Positions 1-9,662 are shown, numbered from the stretch's first letter. The stretch is 28,298 nt of DNA from Spirodela intermedia (GCA_902729315.2 CACVBZ020000006.1:1-28298), one strand, 5' to 3'. Translations and numbers: made by a program. The notes: generated by a model from the letters alone, not told the origin.

Positions 1-109
1 TGAACAAATAGTGATCTAAATATTTTGCTTTACAGTACACCTTTTATTTCAAATAAAATCTAAAAGTTTTCTCCTGGATAGCTGATAATTACAAAGGTTA
101 GCATTCTAC

Positions 110-3100
110 CTGCTGGGATGGAGACGTCAACATTCTTTGTATGCTTTACCACTCCTGACCCAGCACACGTGGGGCAATGGTCCTGAAAACACTAACTTAA
201 TAAGGATTCAAACATTTTTTGCAGTAATATACATCAATACCTTTACAAGCATTATATCCCAACCTTAATAATACGACCCAGTCCTTTGCATGCACTACAC
301 CTGGATGTGAATGGAATCACAGTCACCTGACATGCATATGAGATGCCCAAGAAACAAACACAAACAGAAACTTCTTAATATTCACGAAAATGGATCCATT
401 CGCAGGCCTTGGGTCTAGAAGTGAAAACGAGTTGCAGTAAAAGTAAAGCTCACCCTTCCAGTGCCTCCACAAGTTGTACAAACTCTGGGTTTAGCATTTA
501 TTGGATGTCCACTACCGTCTGTAACATGAGACATCACATCAAGGCAACAGAAAGGAAATATATTGACAAAAATCCCTATAATGAAACAAGGCACTATTTT
601 ATATAAAACCAGAAAATACTTTCATTATAGATTGATCATCTGACTTGATTAACCCCAGATACAAAAAATTAGGATGACTTTCTCTAGGGCACACCCAAGA
701 CAAGTAGGTCAAATAACATGTAGGATAATTCGAATTCAGCTCAAACCAGACTTTGAGTAGTTCAAATAACTTGCAATATTTTCTATGTCTAGCCTCAACC
801 GAATTTGAAAATCCTTCAGATGCAAGTCCAGATAATGATTAAATTTTCCAAGAACCTAGAACTTAAACCTCTGCGTATGTAGCGACCTAAAGGTCTCCTC
901 AGCATCAGCATGGTCAGGGTCATAGGTATTGTTGAAGGTAAAATGGGCCTAGTAGAGGCTCATTCACCATTGGTACGTAACACATATGAGAAGGCTCATT
1001 TCTCTAAAATTATAGAACTGTGGAGGTAGAGAAAGATCACAACTGTCCCATGGTCATTTCATGTATTTTTTCAATGTCACATTATCTTTAGCATCCATGG
1101 AATCTCCCATTAAAGATAAAATTATATGACTTTTTATGATTTAATTTGGCCCCAGATAGGGCTAGACCGTTGGCTGGACTATAATAAAATCAAATCCTCA
1201 AAAGGCTTTTTGGATTGGATCGACGATTGTGACTAGGGACATTGGTTGCTTTTAAATGTATTGTGCCTAATCCATTGATTTTCAAAAACTACAAGGCTCC
1301 AGCTATGATATTAACATATATGGATTTTGTCCATGAACTTTAAGCCAAGAAATACAATCCAGAAGACAAGTATTGGTACCCTATGAAAAAATGTCAACAC
1401 GTGCATAAAATAGCATTCAAGAATGGAAATGCCAAAACGTAACATCAAGTGTTGATCCTGTCTGAAAGTCTTAGTACCGGCAAAAGTACCAACACTAACA
1501 ACTTTGTGGATATAAACATGGACTAAAAAGATGGAAAAATGGGAAAATAGCATATTTTTAGCTGATGGAGGTGGGCTATGAGCAACAAATAGCTCCTCTT
1601 CATAGGCTATAATTTTATTTATCTAAATGAAAGAAGTCTCTCTTGATCGCTATAGTATCTCACTCCATTATAACATAAATTCGAAGTGTTCACAATCACC
1701 ATGGAAGATACTAGAGCGCCAAATGAAAGATTTCATTGCCTCAAGGATAGGATGATAGATCCAGAACCTATCCTCCTATGGACTGTACGTATCCTATGCA
1801 TCTCCCCATCTATTCGTTTTCTCAAAACAATCTACAGAATTTCATTAACGCTGAGAATCTAACTCTCAACCATGCTCCTCCCCACCATTCTCTTCCGTAT
1901 ATTTCATTGATATATACAATTTTTTCTCATCCTGTCATATGCACTGAGTCCTGTAGGCCACCAAATGGTGTAATATATCTTCCAGTAATTTCCATCAAAA
2001 GCAAGGAAAAGAATAGGCTTCAGAATCCATAGTGGAGAGGATCTGGCTGCAAAGTTGACGTCAAAACAGCATCTTAAAACGTTCTGTAACTGTAGTATCA
2101 AGAGAAAAAAGCAGCACTAAGGTGTCATCAGGGAAAATGAAAAACGCTTTCTTTAGCAACCGCTAAAGATGTATCTGGAGGTGCTGAAGAGCAACAACAG
2201 ATGAAGATTAGCAGTGGACAAACAGGCTGCAGCAGGGACAGGTGATAGACCACTTGCAAGCTTTCTTTCATCCTATAGGAGAGGGAGACGTTTAGGGACG
2301 ATAGAGTTCTAAGTCAATGACCTCCAGGCAGCAAAGAGGAGAAACAAATATTGTGGTATGCTGTCAAAGGGTTACAGTCTTCCCTCAGACCTTTACCCTA
2401 TTGACTGCTGGGCGAGAGAAAGTGGAAGACACCAGCGATAATCTCTTAACAGTGAGGATAATACAGTAGGAAAGAAAGGTGGGAAAGAGGCCTGGAGATG
2501 TTTCCAGAAGTTGAGAAGAAAAAAAGAAAAAAAAGTTGAGAAGACACCACAGATAGGGAGCAGGCCTGCAATCCAAGGAGTAGACTTGTGAATGATCTCT
2601 GGATACCAATTGGGGTACTGCACTGGATGAATTAGGCTTAAGACCTAAGTTAAGATACCACGAAAATTTCTCTCAAACACAGTGAATTAAAGAGTACAAA
2701 TAGAGAGAGTGCGAGATGGATGTCTAAAACACTAAATAGGTGTGTGATTTTCCATACTAAAACCAACTACAGAAGGGCTATTTACATGAAAACCAGAAGA
2801 CTAATGAACCAATGCATCAGTTGGACCAAATATCCCATAACAAAAATCATAGCACTTTTTCTCAGTTGCAATTTTGTCGTCTGAAAAACTTTCATCTGGA
2901 CCAGTCTACATTGTCATCATCTGTACCCCCCTACGAGTGAGAAGGATGTCTGGGATTAGACAGGCATATCCCATACATAAGGGTTGCACACCTCCCAAAC
3001 AACATGACCGGGTTAACTTTGACTCTTATGTGACATCACATGTAACCTTACCTGACAGCTATCATCTACAGAGAAGAGTGTTGACTCCAAGCATAAGAAC

Positions 3101-3845
3101 CAAAGTAGAGCACACTTACTGCATGAATCACATGATACATGAGCACTAAAATATAGGCTTTTGGTGCAGCCTTTGGCAGCTTCAGAAAAAGAAAGGAGCA
3201 ACTCCACCTAAGAGCCATAGGCAGAGAGGTTTCAGATGTCTAAAACAGAACAACAAGTCAAAAATCAGCTTCAAGCTCAGGATATAAAGGGACCTCAACA
3301 TCAGGTGCAAATGTTTCCCTATCGTCTTCAAATATCTGTGAAGGTGACAAAAGATCAGACTTCTATATTCCATTTTACCCCAACAATAAGAAAAATGAAA
3401 AGCAAATACCTCCGAAAATATGTTATAGAATGTATCAGAAAAAGGGCCGTGATTCTGACTGTTGAATCCATTTGAGTCAAAAGAGCTATATCTCCTTTGC
3501 CTTGTATCACCAGACAATTCCTACCATGAATAAAATTACTGTTTAACAAAAATATTTAACTAATTTGAATAAAATTCAAATCGAGAAAGGAAAAAACTAG
3601 ATTTCCAAATCCACAGTTCAAGGCAATTACCTTATCATATTGAGCTCTCTTATCTGTATCTCGCAAAGTCTAGAACTCATTTTTCACAAAACATAAAATT
3701 AAGAAAAAATAGATAATGTATAATTTAGTCTAATGTAGGCATAACAGAGAATTTATTTCACCTCATATGCTTCTCTTATCTCTTGGAACTTCCTCTTTGC
3801 TGCAGGATTGTGCTTATTGGCATCAGGATGGAATTTCTTTGCCAG
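110..3845 (-). CDS. ATJ1: ATJ1-like mitochondrial DnaJ (HSP40, type I) co-chaperone, partial multi-exon gene
   Basis: Type-I J-proteins stimulate HSP70 ATPase and deliver unfolded clients; ATJ1 acts in the mitochondrial matrix. Minus-strand exons in transcript order are 3762-3845, 3631-3669, 3410-3520, 3294-3335, 3120-3207, 454-518, 264-326 and 110-182. All have AG acceptors and GT donors, and they join in frame without a stop (about 188 codons). The first exon reads LAKKFHPDANKHNP, with the catalytic HPD, then FQEIREAYE; the second reads TLRDTDKRAQYDK, so helices II (end), III and IV are present. A short linker with FSDTFYNIFSE follows, then VELLLSFSEAAKGCTK, the start of the substrate-binding domain. 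Zinc motifs are CDSCNGSG (split codon AAC across the 2.6 kb intron), CTTCGGTG, CSACKGLG and CPTCAGSG, all intact. The C-terminal domain continues left of base 1. The upstream exon (transit peptide, J-domain helix I) is not found before the tandem array. Wording of the J domain and linker fits ATJ1 better than GFA2 or the chloroplast DnaJA proteins. Confidence 0.88.
519..3119 (-). other. Large intron of the ATJ1-like gene
   Basis: This 2.6 kb intron lies between the exon ending in the first zinc motif (donor GTAAGT, 3119-3114) and the exon carrying the second (acceptor AG at 520-519). The split codon A|AC restores Asn exactly, which fixes both borders. It is AT-rich. Short open frames occur on both strands but none has family motifs, and I saw no transposon coding sequence or RNA gene in it. 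Confidence 0.8.
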
Positions 3846-5067
3846 CTGCAAATGACAATTCTCAGATACAATCAAAGGAGAACAAATAGGAAAGCAAAGC
3901 AATTAGAAGGAGATAAAATCTCAAATTTTAGGTCATAAATGATTTTAATGCACAAACATAATCCAAATAATCAACTCAAGTGGTCGATCTTTGTTCACTT
4001 ATTTGATGGAGATAGGAATCATCCCTGTTCTTGGCTAGAATGATATTCCCATGGAAGCTATTACATCATTTCAACTCAAAATATAATTGCATCTTCATCA
4101 AAATATAAATGCTAATATATAAATCAAAATATCAGTTTCACCTGATAGAAAATGACTTCATTGCAACTAGTATAGAAGCAACAAAGTCTCACAGACCGTG
4201 TGAAATTGGTGGAGTGTGACAAAGGATGGATTAGGCTATAAACTAAGATTATGGAAGTTATAGATGATATTAATAATAGGTGAACTCTAAGGTTGCGTAA
4301 TTAATACACAATGTCTGGCATGCACATAATACGGAATTATAAAAACATAAGCGTCCTCAATAAGGCTATTTCCAAGTAGCTAGGCACAACCAGAGGAAGA
4401 TACAAGCAATGTCGTGTAAAAATAAAATTGCTCAGTCAAAATGAAAATTCCTTTGGTAATTAATGGATTCCTATGATTGAAGGATATCTTATAAAATAGT
4501 AATTAGACTGGGAAAGTTATAAAGGAAAGTTTTAGGCGACCAAAAAACCTATATCAACCGAAAAAAAACAGCAGTAGCTAAAGCAAGAATGCTTAGACAG
4601 ATGCGAAGGATGCCCATAACGAATTCCAAGTCAAATGACATTGTTAAAAAAACAGCAGGAATAACAACACGTAACATCTATCACATCACTATGACATCAA
4701 CAGCCGAATGAAGCAATATCACACAACATTGCACCAGATACTCTAAAATGAGAACAGGACAAAGTAAAGAATACTGATACATGTAGAAGAATAAAAACAA
4801 TCACTTCCACGAACTAAATGAAAGAACCCAATGCCTTACGAAACCAAGAGATTGATAAAGTTTTGATTAGAGTTTCATTGTAAAGTTTATTGGAAAATAT
4901 GATCCCTAGACTCTATATTTTTCAATGAAAAAGCATTAAATTTAATCAACTTAAAAATCTTATAGGTGAATAAGTTTTGGAAATCAACTTAAAAATTTTC
5001 CACCCTCTTTTATAAATCAACTTAATTTTTTTTGTAAATCAACTTAAATATCAACTTAAAAATTTTC
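3846..5067. other. AT-rich single-copy DNA upstream of the J-domain exon; no gene seen
   Basis: On the minus strand this stretch should be intron or should carry the exon for the transit peptide and J-domain helices I and early II. I looked for that exon by motif (DYY.VLGV, EIKK.F) in the minus frames and did not find it. There is no open frame of note on either strand. It is most simply the proximal part of an intron that continues into the tandem array. Confidence 0.55.
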
Positions 5068-5078
5068 CACCCTCTTTT
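4983..5078. repeat. Direct repeat at the left edge of the array
   Basis: A 29-base segment at 4983-5011 (starts atcaacttaaaaattttcc, ends ctctttt) recurs exactly at 5050-5078, period 67. The second copy runs straight into sequence homologous to the array (ctcttttgtggtggtaataag). A related aataagttttg motif also occurs at about 4970 and 5087. The array's left border therefore sits inside a small local duplication and is fuzzy by some tens of bases. Confidence 0.7.
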
Positions 5079-5330
5079 GTGGTGGTAATAAGTTTTGTAA
5101 ATACTGTGGCGGAGTGAGTAGCGAAAGGGAAAGCAGCCGCCATAGTCGTCGTTCTTCTGTGTTATGTTGCTCTCTCCTTTTGTTGTTGTTGTCGTTGTCG
5201 TTGTTCTTCGCTGCGTTTCCCTATCGGCTCCGGTTTCGTTTGTGGGTGCGCTGTTATCTTCTTTGAACGTTATTCTTCTTCTCTGTTGTTCTTCATCTCC
5301 TGGACACCAGCTTCCCTCTCTTTCTTTATC

Positions 5331-5339
5331 TATATATAT
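5331..5339 (+). promoter_or_regulatory. Probable TATA box, unit promoter
   Basis: tatatatat is followed within 30-60 bases by a pyrimidine-rich stretch (ctctccctcacacacaagcacgctcagatccatcttcttct) suited to a plant transcription start. A consensus donor CACAG|GTAATT follows at 5806/5807, so a spliced plus-strand transcript is possible. Copies are at 11366-11374, 17384-17392 and 23402-23410. This is inference from layout; no transcript evidence is available. Confidence 0.5.
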
Positions 5340-5426
5340 GCATCTCCCGCCTAGTCTCTCCCTCACACACAAGCACGCTCAGATCCATCTTCTTCTCTGC
5401 TACGTGGAAGAGACGGGAGCTCGGGG

Positions 5427-5713
5427 CCTGTTCGGCCGGAAAAGGAACTCCTGCCTGCGGTCGCACTTGCATTTGATGCACGTCGCCACTTCCTCCGACT
5501 CTTCCCCGGCCACCTCCCCGGAGGCGGCCCTCCCCCCTCCCGCCCACCCACCAGCCACCGATCGTCAAGAAACCCACAAGGCGCAGAAGAGAGGGAGAGA
5601 GAAAGAGACGGCAGCACTCTTTCGCGTTTGAGAACCCGTCGGAGTAGGTGGCGAAGGTGTGCGCCAAGTGCAACTGCGCCCGCAGGCAGGAGGTCCTTTA
5701 CCACCCGGACAGG
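5427..5713. repeat. Inverted repeat with a Cys-rich motif (unit 1)
   Basis: Minus arm 5427-5499 and plus arm 5638-5713 are homologous in inverted orientation. The minus strand reads GEESEEVATCIKCKC then DRRQEFLFRPNR; the plus strand reads SE(stop)VAKVCAKCNC then ARRQEVLYHPDRDYA. Both keep C-x2-C-x-C-x2-RRQE-x-L, which suggests a duplicated coding segment, perhaps a small zinc-binding motif. I do not recognise the family. The plus copy has a TAG just before the motif. The loop is about 138 bases. Confidence 0.65.
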
Positions 5714-6210
5714 GACTACGCCCAAGGACGGGCTACGCCGAGGTTCTCATCCTGAGGTGGGTCCCGTCGGCGCCGATGTCCGGAAGGTGTACTGCTCATC
5801 CCACAGGTAATTCTCTGCTTCCCAAAGCTATGGGTCCAGGAAAAATGATTGAATGAAAAGTGGAGTGGAGGCCTTTTTCTTAGAAAGAGATCACGAGAGA
5901 TAGATAGCGAGGGGGAGAGAGAGAGAGAGAGACAGAGAGATACCTGTGTCCTTCTCTGCCGGTTGCGCCGTCGTCCTGCTCGACCTGGCTAAAAAAAGAG
6001 GAATAAGCCGTCGGGAGAACTAAACCCACTTATGGCGGCACCCTCTTCTCTCTCTCACCCACTCGCTCACACACACACAGTCGGGGATCTCGGTTTGGAC
6101 TCTGATTTCTTCTTTCATTTATATCTGACTGATATACACAACAAAAAATTGGAAGGCAAGCATATGGGCACTATGGTCTCCGTGATTACACGAAACAAAA
6201 GGTAAATAAT

Positions 6211-6747
6211 GCCGCCTTGTCCACCACTTCCCTCTTCGTGGCCTTGTTTGCCCGCCTCCCCAACACCACCTCCACCACCCCCCCCTTTTCCAGCTTCTTG
6301 TCCCTATGGGTCGAGGACGAGGGCGGTGAGGAGAACAAGCTGTTGGTTTCTGCTGTCGGCTGGGGATGGGCGCGCCGCCGGAGCACTGCCAGTTCAACGG
6401 TTGGGCCTCCGTGTGGTTGGCCCTGATGTGGCCGTTGTCGCCCCGCCACCTTGTGTTTGATGAGCAGAATGGAGGTCCGGGCGTCGACATAGCTGTCGCG
6501 CTCTATATCATTCTCCTCTTCTCATCCTCCAATCCACCGTAGTAATAATGCTGGTGGTTGTTGAGGTCCTCCTCCGACGCCTTCTGGCCATCCACCGGCA
6601 CCGAGTGGGGCACGAACCATTCGGCCCTCAGGAGCAGGTGTCCAAGGTTGGGTGGACGATGAGCACCTCGAAGGACGGCTTGCACTGCGGACAGGTTGGG
6701 TTCTTGTCCCTGTACGACGCCCATCTCAGGGTGCCGGTGGCGCCGAA
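6211..6747 (-). pseudogene. RING-finger E3-type pseudogene, exon-2 fragment, minus strand (gamma, unit 1)
   Basis: Read on the minus strand it begins FGATGTLRW and continues RWASYRDKNPTCPQCKPSF then EVLIVHPTLD. This matches the second half of a C3HC4 RING (YCVTCILRWA...NPTCPQCK.PF..L..HRSLDG) from a plant RING family as I remember it. A stop follows after a frame break, and then other frames give LLLRAEWFVPHSVPV, RWRGDNGHIRANHTEAQPL and RRANKATKREVVDKAA, the family's conserved C-terminal blocks. Two Cys ligands have become Gly (TGC to GGC), at least three frames are needed, and the segment between HRSLDG and LLLRA is missing. It cannot encode a working RING. It lies head to head with the plus-strand copy starting 65 bases away. 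Such proteins, when intact, are ubiquitin ligases; the exact family name is uncertain. Confidence 0.72.
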
Positions 6748-7360
6748 GGAGAAAGAAAGTGTGGAGAAATAAACGGCTTCGTGCTATTTATTCTCCACTC
6801 TTCCCCTCCCAGTCTGCGTCACCTGCACCATGAGCTGGGCTTCCTGCAAGGACAGGAACCCGACCTTCCCGCCTTGCAAGCTACCCTTCGGATTCCTCAT
6901 CATCCACCGGATCCCGGACGCCTACTCCTGAGGGCCTAGTGGATTATGCCATTGTCGGCGCCGGTGGATGACCAAGAGGCGACGGAGGAGGACCTCAGCC
7001 AGTGTCAGTATGCTTACTGAGGCGGATTGGAGGAGGAAGAGGAGGAGGACCTCACCAGGAGCTCGAGGAGCACTAATACGTCGCCCCCAGGTCGTCCACT
7101 CTGCTCCTCAGCAGCAGGCGGTGGGGTGACCATGGCCATATCAGGGCCGGCCACAAGGAGGTTCGGCCGGTGAACTAGTGGGGCCTCTGACGACGCCGAT
7201 TCACCGTCGGTGGCGGCAACCAGTGGGGCTTTCTCGTCCTGGTTCTTATCCTTGTCCCATAAGACTAAGGACGCAGCAGAGAGGACGAGGTGTGACGGCG
7301 GTGGAGAGGCAGGCAAAGAGGGCCATGAAGTGGAAAGCGGGAGACAAGGCTGCGGCCACA
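6211..7360. repeat. Long inverted repeat (hairpin) formed by the gamma and delta RING copies
   Basis: The minus arm spans about 6211-6773 and the plus arm about 6787-7360, with a spacer near 13 bases. At the tip gtggagaaataaa (6761-6773) faces tttattctccac (6787-6798). The tip is the duplicated polypyrimidine end of intron 1, followed on each side by the RING exon. In the 101-base stretch from TGGGC.TC to CTCCTGAGGGCC I count about 25 mismatches, so arm identity there is near 75%. Equivalent hairpins lie at about 12249-13398, 18267-19416 and 24282-25429. Confidence 0.75.
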
Positions 7361-7393
7361 AAGCACCGGCAGTGCTTCGACAAGCTGGGGTGA
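6813..7393 (+). pseudogene. RING-finger E3-type pseudogene, exon-2 fragment, plus strand (delta, unit 1)
   Basis: A polypyrimidine tract and ctcccag|tc acceptor (AG at 6811-6812) precede CVTCTM, SWASCKDRNPTFPPCKLPF and GFLIIHRIPDA. In another frame come LLRA(stop)WIMPLSAPVDDQEATEED, RWGDHGHIRAGHKEVRPV and finally AKRAMKWKAGDKAAATKH...FDKLG followed by TGA at 7391-7393. These are, in order, the RING second half, the acidic middle, and the Lys/Ala-rich C-terminal helix of one plant RING family. TCPQC is changed to TFPPC, removing a zinc ligand. Stops and frameshifts interrupt it, and the same short segment is missing after the HR..D block as in the minus-strand copy. The retained acceptor means it could still be spliced into a non-coding transcript. 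Confidence 0.74.
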
Positions 7394-7787
7394 GGATAGG
7401 GGATGGATGGATTAATAGTCCCTGGGTGAGGGATGACGGTGGCTCACTATTCGCCTCCTCCCTCGGCTCCCTTTCCCCCTCTTTTGTGGTGGTAACAAGG
7501 CCTGTAGATGCTGCTTGGCTGAGTGAGTAGCGAAAGGGAAAGCAGCCGCCATAGTCGTCGCTCTTCTGTGTTATGTTGCTCTCTCCTTTTGTTGTGGTCG
7601 TTCTTCTTTGCTGCGTTTCCCTATCGGCTCTGGTTTGGTATGTGGGCGGGCTGTTCTTTTTTCTTGGCGTTATTCTTCTTATTTGCTCGTTGTCTTCCAT
7701 TTACTAGACATCAGCATATTTTCTTGCGTGCTTGGTCACGTTGTGATCTGTGGTTTTTCAACCACTGGAAGCTGTTTAAGAGTGAAC

Positions 7788-7789
7788 GG

Positions 7790-7848
<59 letters not shown>

Positions 7849-7849
7849 T
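7788..7849 (+). repeat. GA microsatellite
   Basis: (GA)n with occasional GGA interruptions, about 62 bases here. The same site is about 43 bases in unit 2 (13825-13867), 44 in unit 3 (19843-19886) and 34 in unit 4 (25856-25889). It is the most length-variable site between units. A second, shorter GA tract lies at about 5914-5940 and its equivalents. Confidence 0.9.
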
Positions 7850-8090
7850 TCATAGTAAAAGGTAGAGAAAGTCTTTGGGCACTGAAGGCTCGAGACCCGG
7901 GGGGTTCCACACCGTCCATGGACACGCTAAGCTCATGAGTCATCGACTATAAACAAAGATATCAATGAGCACAATGGTTCTAAAATTTTCTATGAACCCA
8001 TTTTCTACGAATTTTTAATGGTGCTTTCTCATTATCACCTGATTTTAAAACTTTATTCGTGAATTTAGGCAAATATCAATATACTCTTAC

Positions 8091-8204
8091 CTGACAGTGG
8101 AACATCTTGTCTGCTTGGTAATGGCGTGCTTCCTTATCCTTCACACAATATATGAAAATTATTGGCAAAAGCATAGCAGATACGTAATACAGCATTTCAA
8201 AAAG
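8091..8204 (-). pseudogene. Exon-like cassette, minus strand, 38 codons (unit 1)
   Basis: On the minus strand an acceptor (ttcttacttag, AG at 8206-8205) and a strong donor (CAG|GTAAGAG, GT at 8090-8089) bound exactly 114 bases that are open in one frame, phase 0 at both ends. The product would contain LLPIIFIYCVKDKEARHYQ preceded by a hydrophobic LFEMLYYVSAM, like a membrane segment followed by a charged loop. I do not recognise the protein, and no neighbouring exon of the same kind is visible in the unit, so it may be a captured exon fragment. It has the same orientation as the ATJ1-like gene and lies upstream of it. Confidence 0.4.
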
Positions 8205-8619
8205 CTAAGTAAGAACACAATTTTAAATCTGGCTTTTTCTCCCAAGGATGCATCTTTCCTCTGTTTATGCCGTGTGTGAAATCTCCAGTCATTCACCGTC
8301 GGCATGATTGATATCACCTCAATAATACCGGAGAAACAATAAAATATAATCGGCATAAGATAACCGCTCTAATAAAATAGAATCCTGGGTGTCCACCAGT
8401 TTCGACCCTGTTTTTATTTTCTTAATTTTCTCATTTTACGTAGTCTACCGTGTTTTTGTTATTTATGTCCTACAGAGTGGACAAGCATGGAAAGTTATTC
8501 CACGGACGGGAAGGGCTTATTAAAAATGCACGCAATTGCGCTAGTACACGATCGTCGCCAACCTCCGTCGGCCTCACAGTGAGGCAGTGCTGTTGAGGTA
8601 AGCGCACATGATTCTTGCA

Positions 8620-9255
8620 GAACCCACATGAACTTTTTGGTGCATCTTCGGGGGATCCACCTGCCGCCCCTACCGCCCCTGCCGCCTACAAAATCCTCCT
8701 GCTGCGTCTGATCTGTCTTCCGGTGATCGTACAAATCTGAAAGCCGTTCTTGGACGCTGTCTGTGGCGGGCGAACGCGGTGCGGGCCCCATCTTCCCTCC
8801 TCCCTCCTCCTTCCCCCCGCGCATCGCGCGTCCGATAGCGCGACCGGCTCTACGTCGGCGGTCGCCCCTGTGGAGAAGGTAATGTGCTCTGAGTCTGCGA
8901 ATCTTGTGATTTACTCCGTTGAAGAGCTGAGTCGCCGGGGACGGTGTTGGCGACGGGGTCTTTCCGTTTCTTGTTTTCCTTTTTCCCTTGATCTGTTGGG
9001 GGTATCTTGATTTGACAGATTCTGTATCGCTTCGTAATCCCACGGGCATGGAATGGATCTGTATTGTCAGGCCGTCCGCGTGATCGGGAGGGAGGAGGAG
9101 ATTCCTGGGTCTTCTCTGGAGGTGTCGGTCAGGAGTGGGATTTTGCGCGATTTGCTTGGAGAAGATCGTTCAGGAGACGGCTGTGGCCAAAGCTCGCGAG
9201 CACGCCTAGTGGTTTTTAATTCCTCTCGTTAGTTTTCTTGGACACCTCTCCATCC
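8620..9255 (+). pseudogene. RING gene 5' leader plus exon-1 fragment (alpha, unit 1)
   Basis: A GC-rich leader ends at a donor (GTGGAGAAG|GTAATG, GT at 8879-8880). A 140-base intron-like stretch ends tttgacag at 9018. The coding fragment at about 9120-9209 reads CAICLEKIVQETAV then AKAREHA and a stop TAG at 9207-9209. This matches the first RING half (C-x2-C...ETA.VKGCEHAYC) of the same family as the exon-2 fragments. The third ligand Cys is Arg (REH for CEH). The exon border seems eroded (cacgcctagtgg). It is a paralogue of the beta copy at 10112-10720. Confidence 0.65.
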
Positions 9256-9265
9256 CTCTTGCTAG

Positions 9266-9338
9266 TATTTAACCCTATCTGGTTTCTCTCTCTCTCTCTT
9301 TCTCTGGCACACGCACTCTCTCTCTCTCTCTCCCTCTC
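9266..9338 (+). promoter_or_regulatory. Possible second core promoter with CT-rich tract
   Basis: tatttaa (9266-9272) is followed by long (ct)n runs to 9338, the pyrimidine-patch arrangement common at plant start sites. Copies are at 15284, 21302 and 27316. It lies just after the alpha exon, so it would drive the spacer and the beta leader. Promoter activity is only inferred. Confidence 0.3.
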
Positions 9339-9641
9339 TACTGTCCTCGGAGTTCCCCGAGTCCACGGTTCGTAGTCCGCTCTCCGCCTTGGAGAAGATC
9401 GTCGTCGTCTAGATCGCGAGAGCCTTTGTCCGGTTGCGTCGCCACTGTCTCGTCATCTACAGTGCCCAATCATCTCTTCTCCCTCTCCCTTTTATTATCT
9501 AAATCTCTCGTGTTTCTCTCGAGCATCATAAACCACCTTACGTCCACCACCGTTTAAATCTCTCGTGTGTCGTTACCCTGCTGAAGCACACACAAGTTGT
9601 TTCTTGTTCTCCATGTGCGGCGATGTTTACTCTGACAAAGC

Positions 9642-9662
9642 AAGTCAAATCTCATTTGACTT
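9642..9662. promoter_or_regulatory. Palindromic pair of W-box cores
   Basis: aagtcaaat-ctc-atttgactt is a perfect 9-base inverted repeat with a 3-base loop. Each arm contains TTGACT, the core recognised by WRKY factors, in opposite orientations. Copies are at 15660-15680, 21678-21698 and 27692-27712. Binding is inference. Confidence 0.4.

Noticed and set aside
5164-5631. 155-codon plus-strand open frame with a Val run, repeated in each unit
   Set aside because: The Val run comes from a GTT/GTC microsatellite, and the frame crosses the TATA box and the inverted repeat. The Cys-rich motif is in other frames.
5638-5740. Cys-rich motif as an FCS-like (FLZ) or LIM zinc finger
   Set aside because: The first Cys pair and a following aromatic/Asp pattern are suggestive, but the required second Cys pair at the right spacing is absent and a frame stop follows.
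7014-7700. 228-codon minus-strand open frame, repeated at 13052, 19070 and 25083
   Set aside because: It is antisense to the RING exon-2 pseudogene and its flank, low in complexity (Ser, Pro and Thr runs), and has no protein motif. It is long only because the plus strand is GC-rich.
7887-7910. ggctcgagacccgg resembling a pol III B box (tRNA or SINE)
   Set aside because: There is no A box at the right distance, no cloverleaf and no poly-A or T end.
8205-8356. Possible J-domain start on the minus strand (KDASLGEKARF) as the missing ATJ1 exon
   Set aside because: Residue spacing to an upstream aromatic pair and to the HPD exon does not fit a J domain, and the EIKK motif is absent. Joining the 8091-8204 cassette to the 3762-3845 exon also gives a helix II one residue too long.
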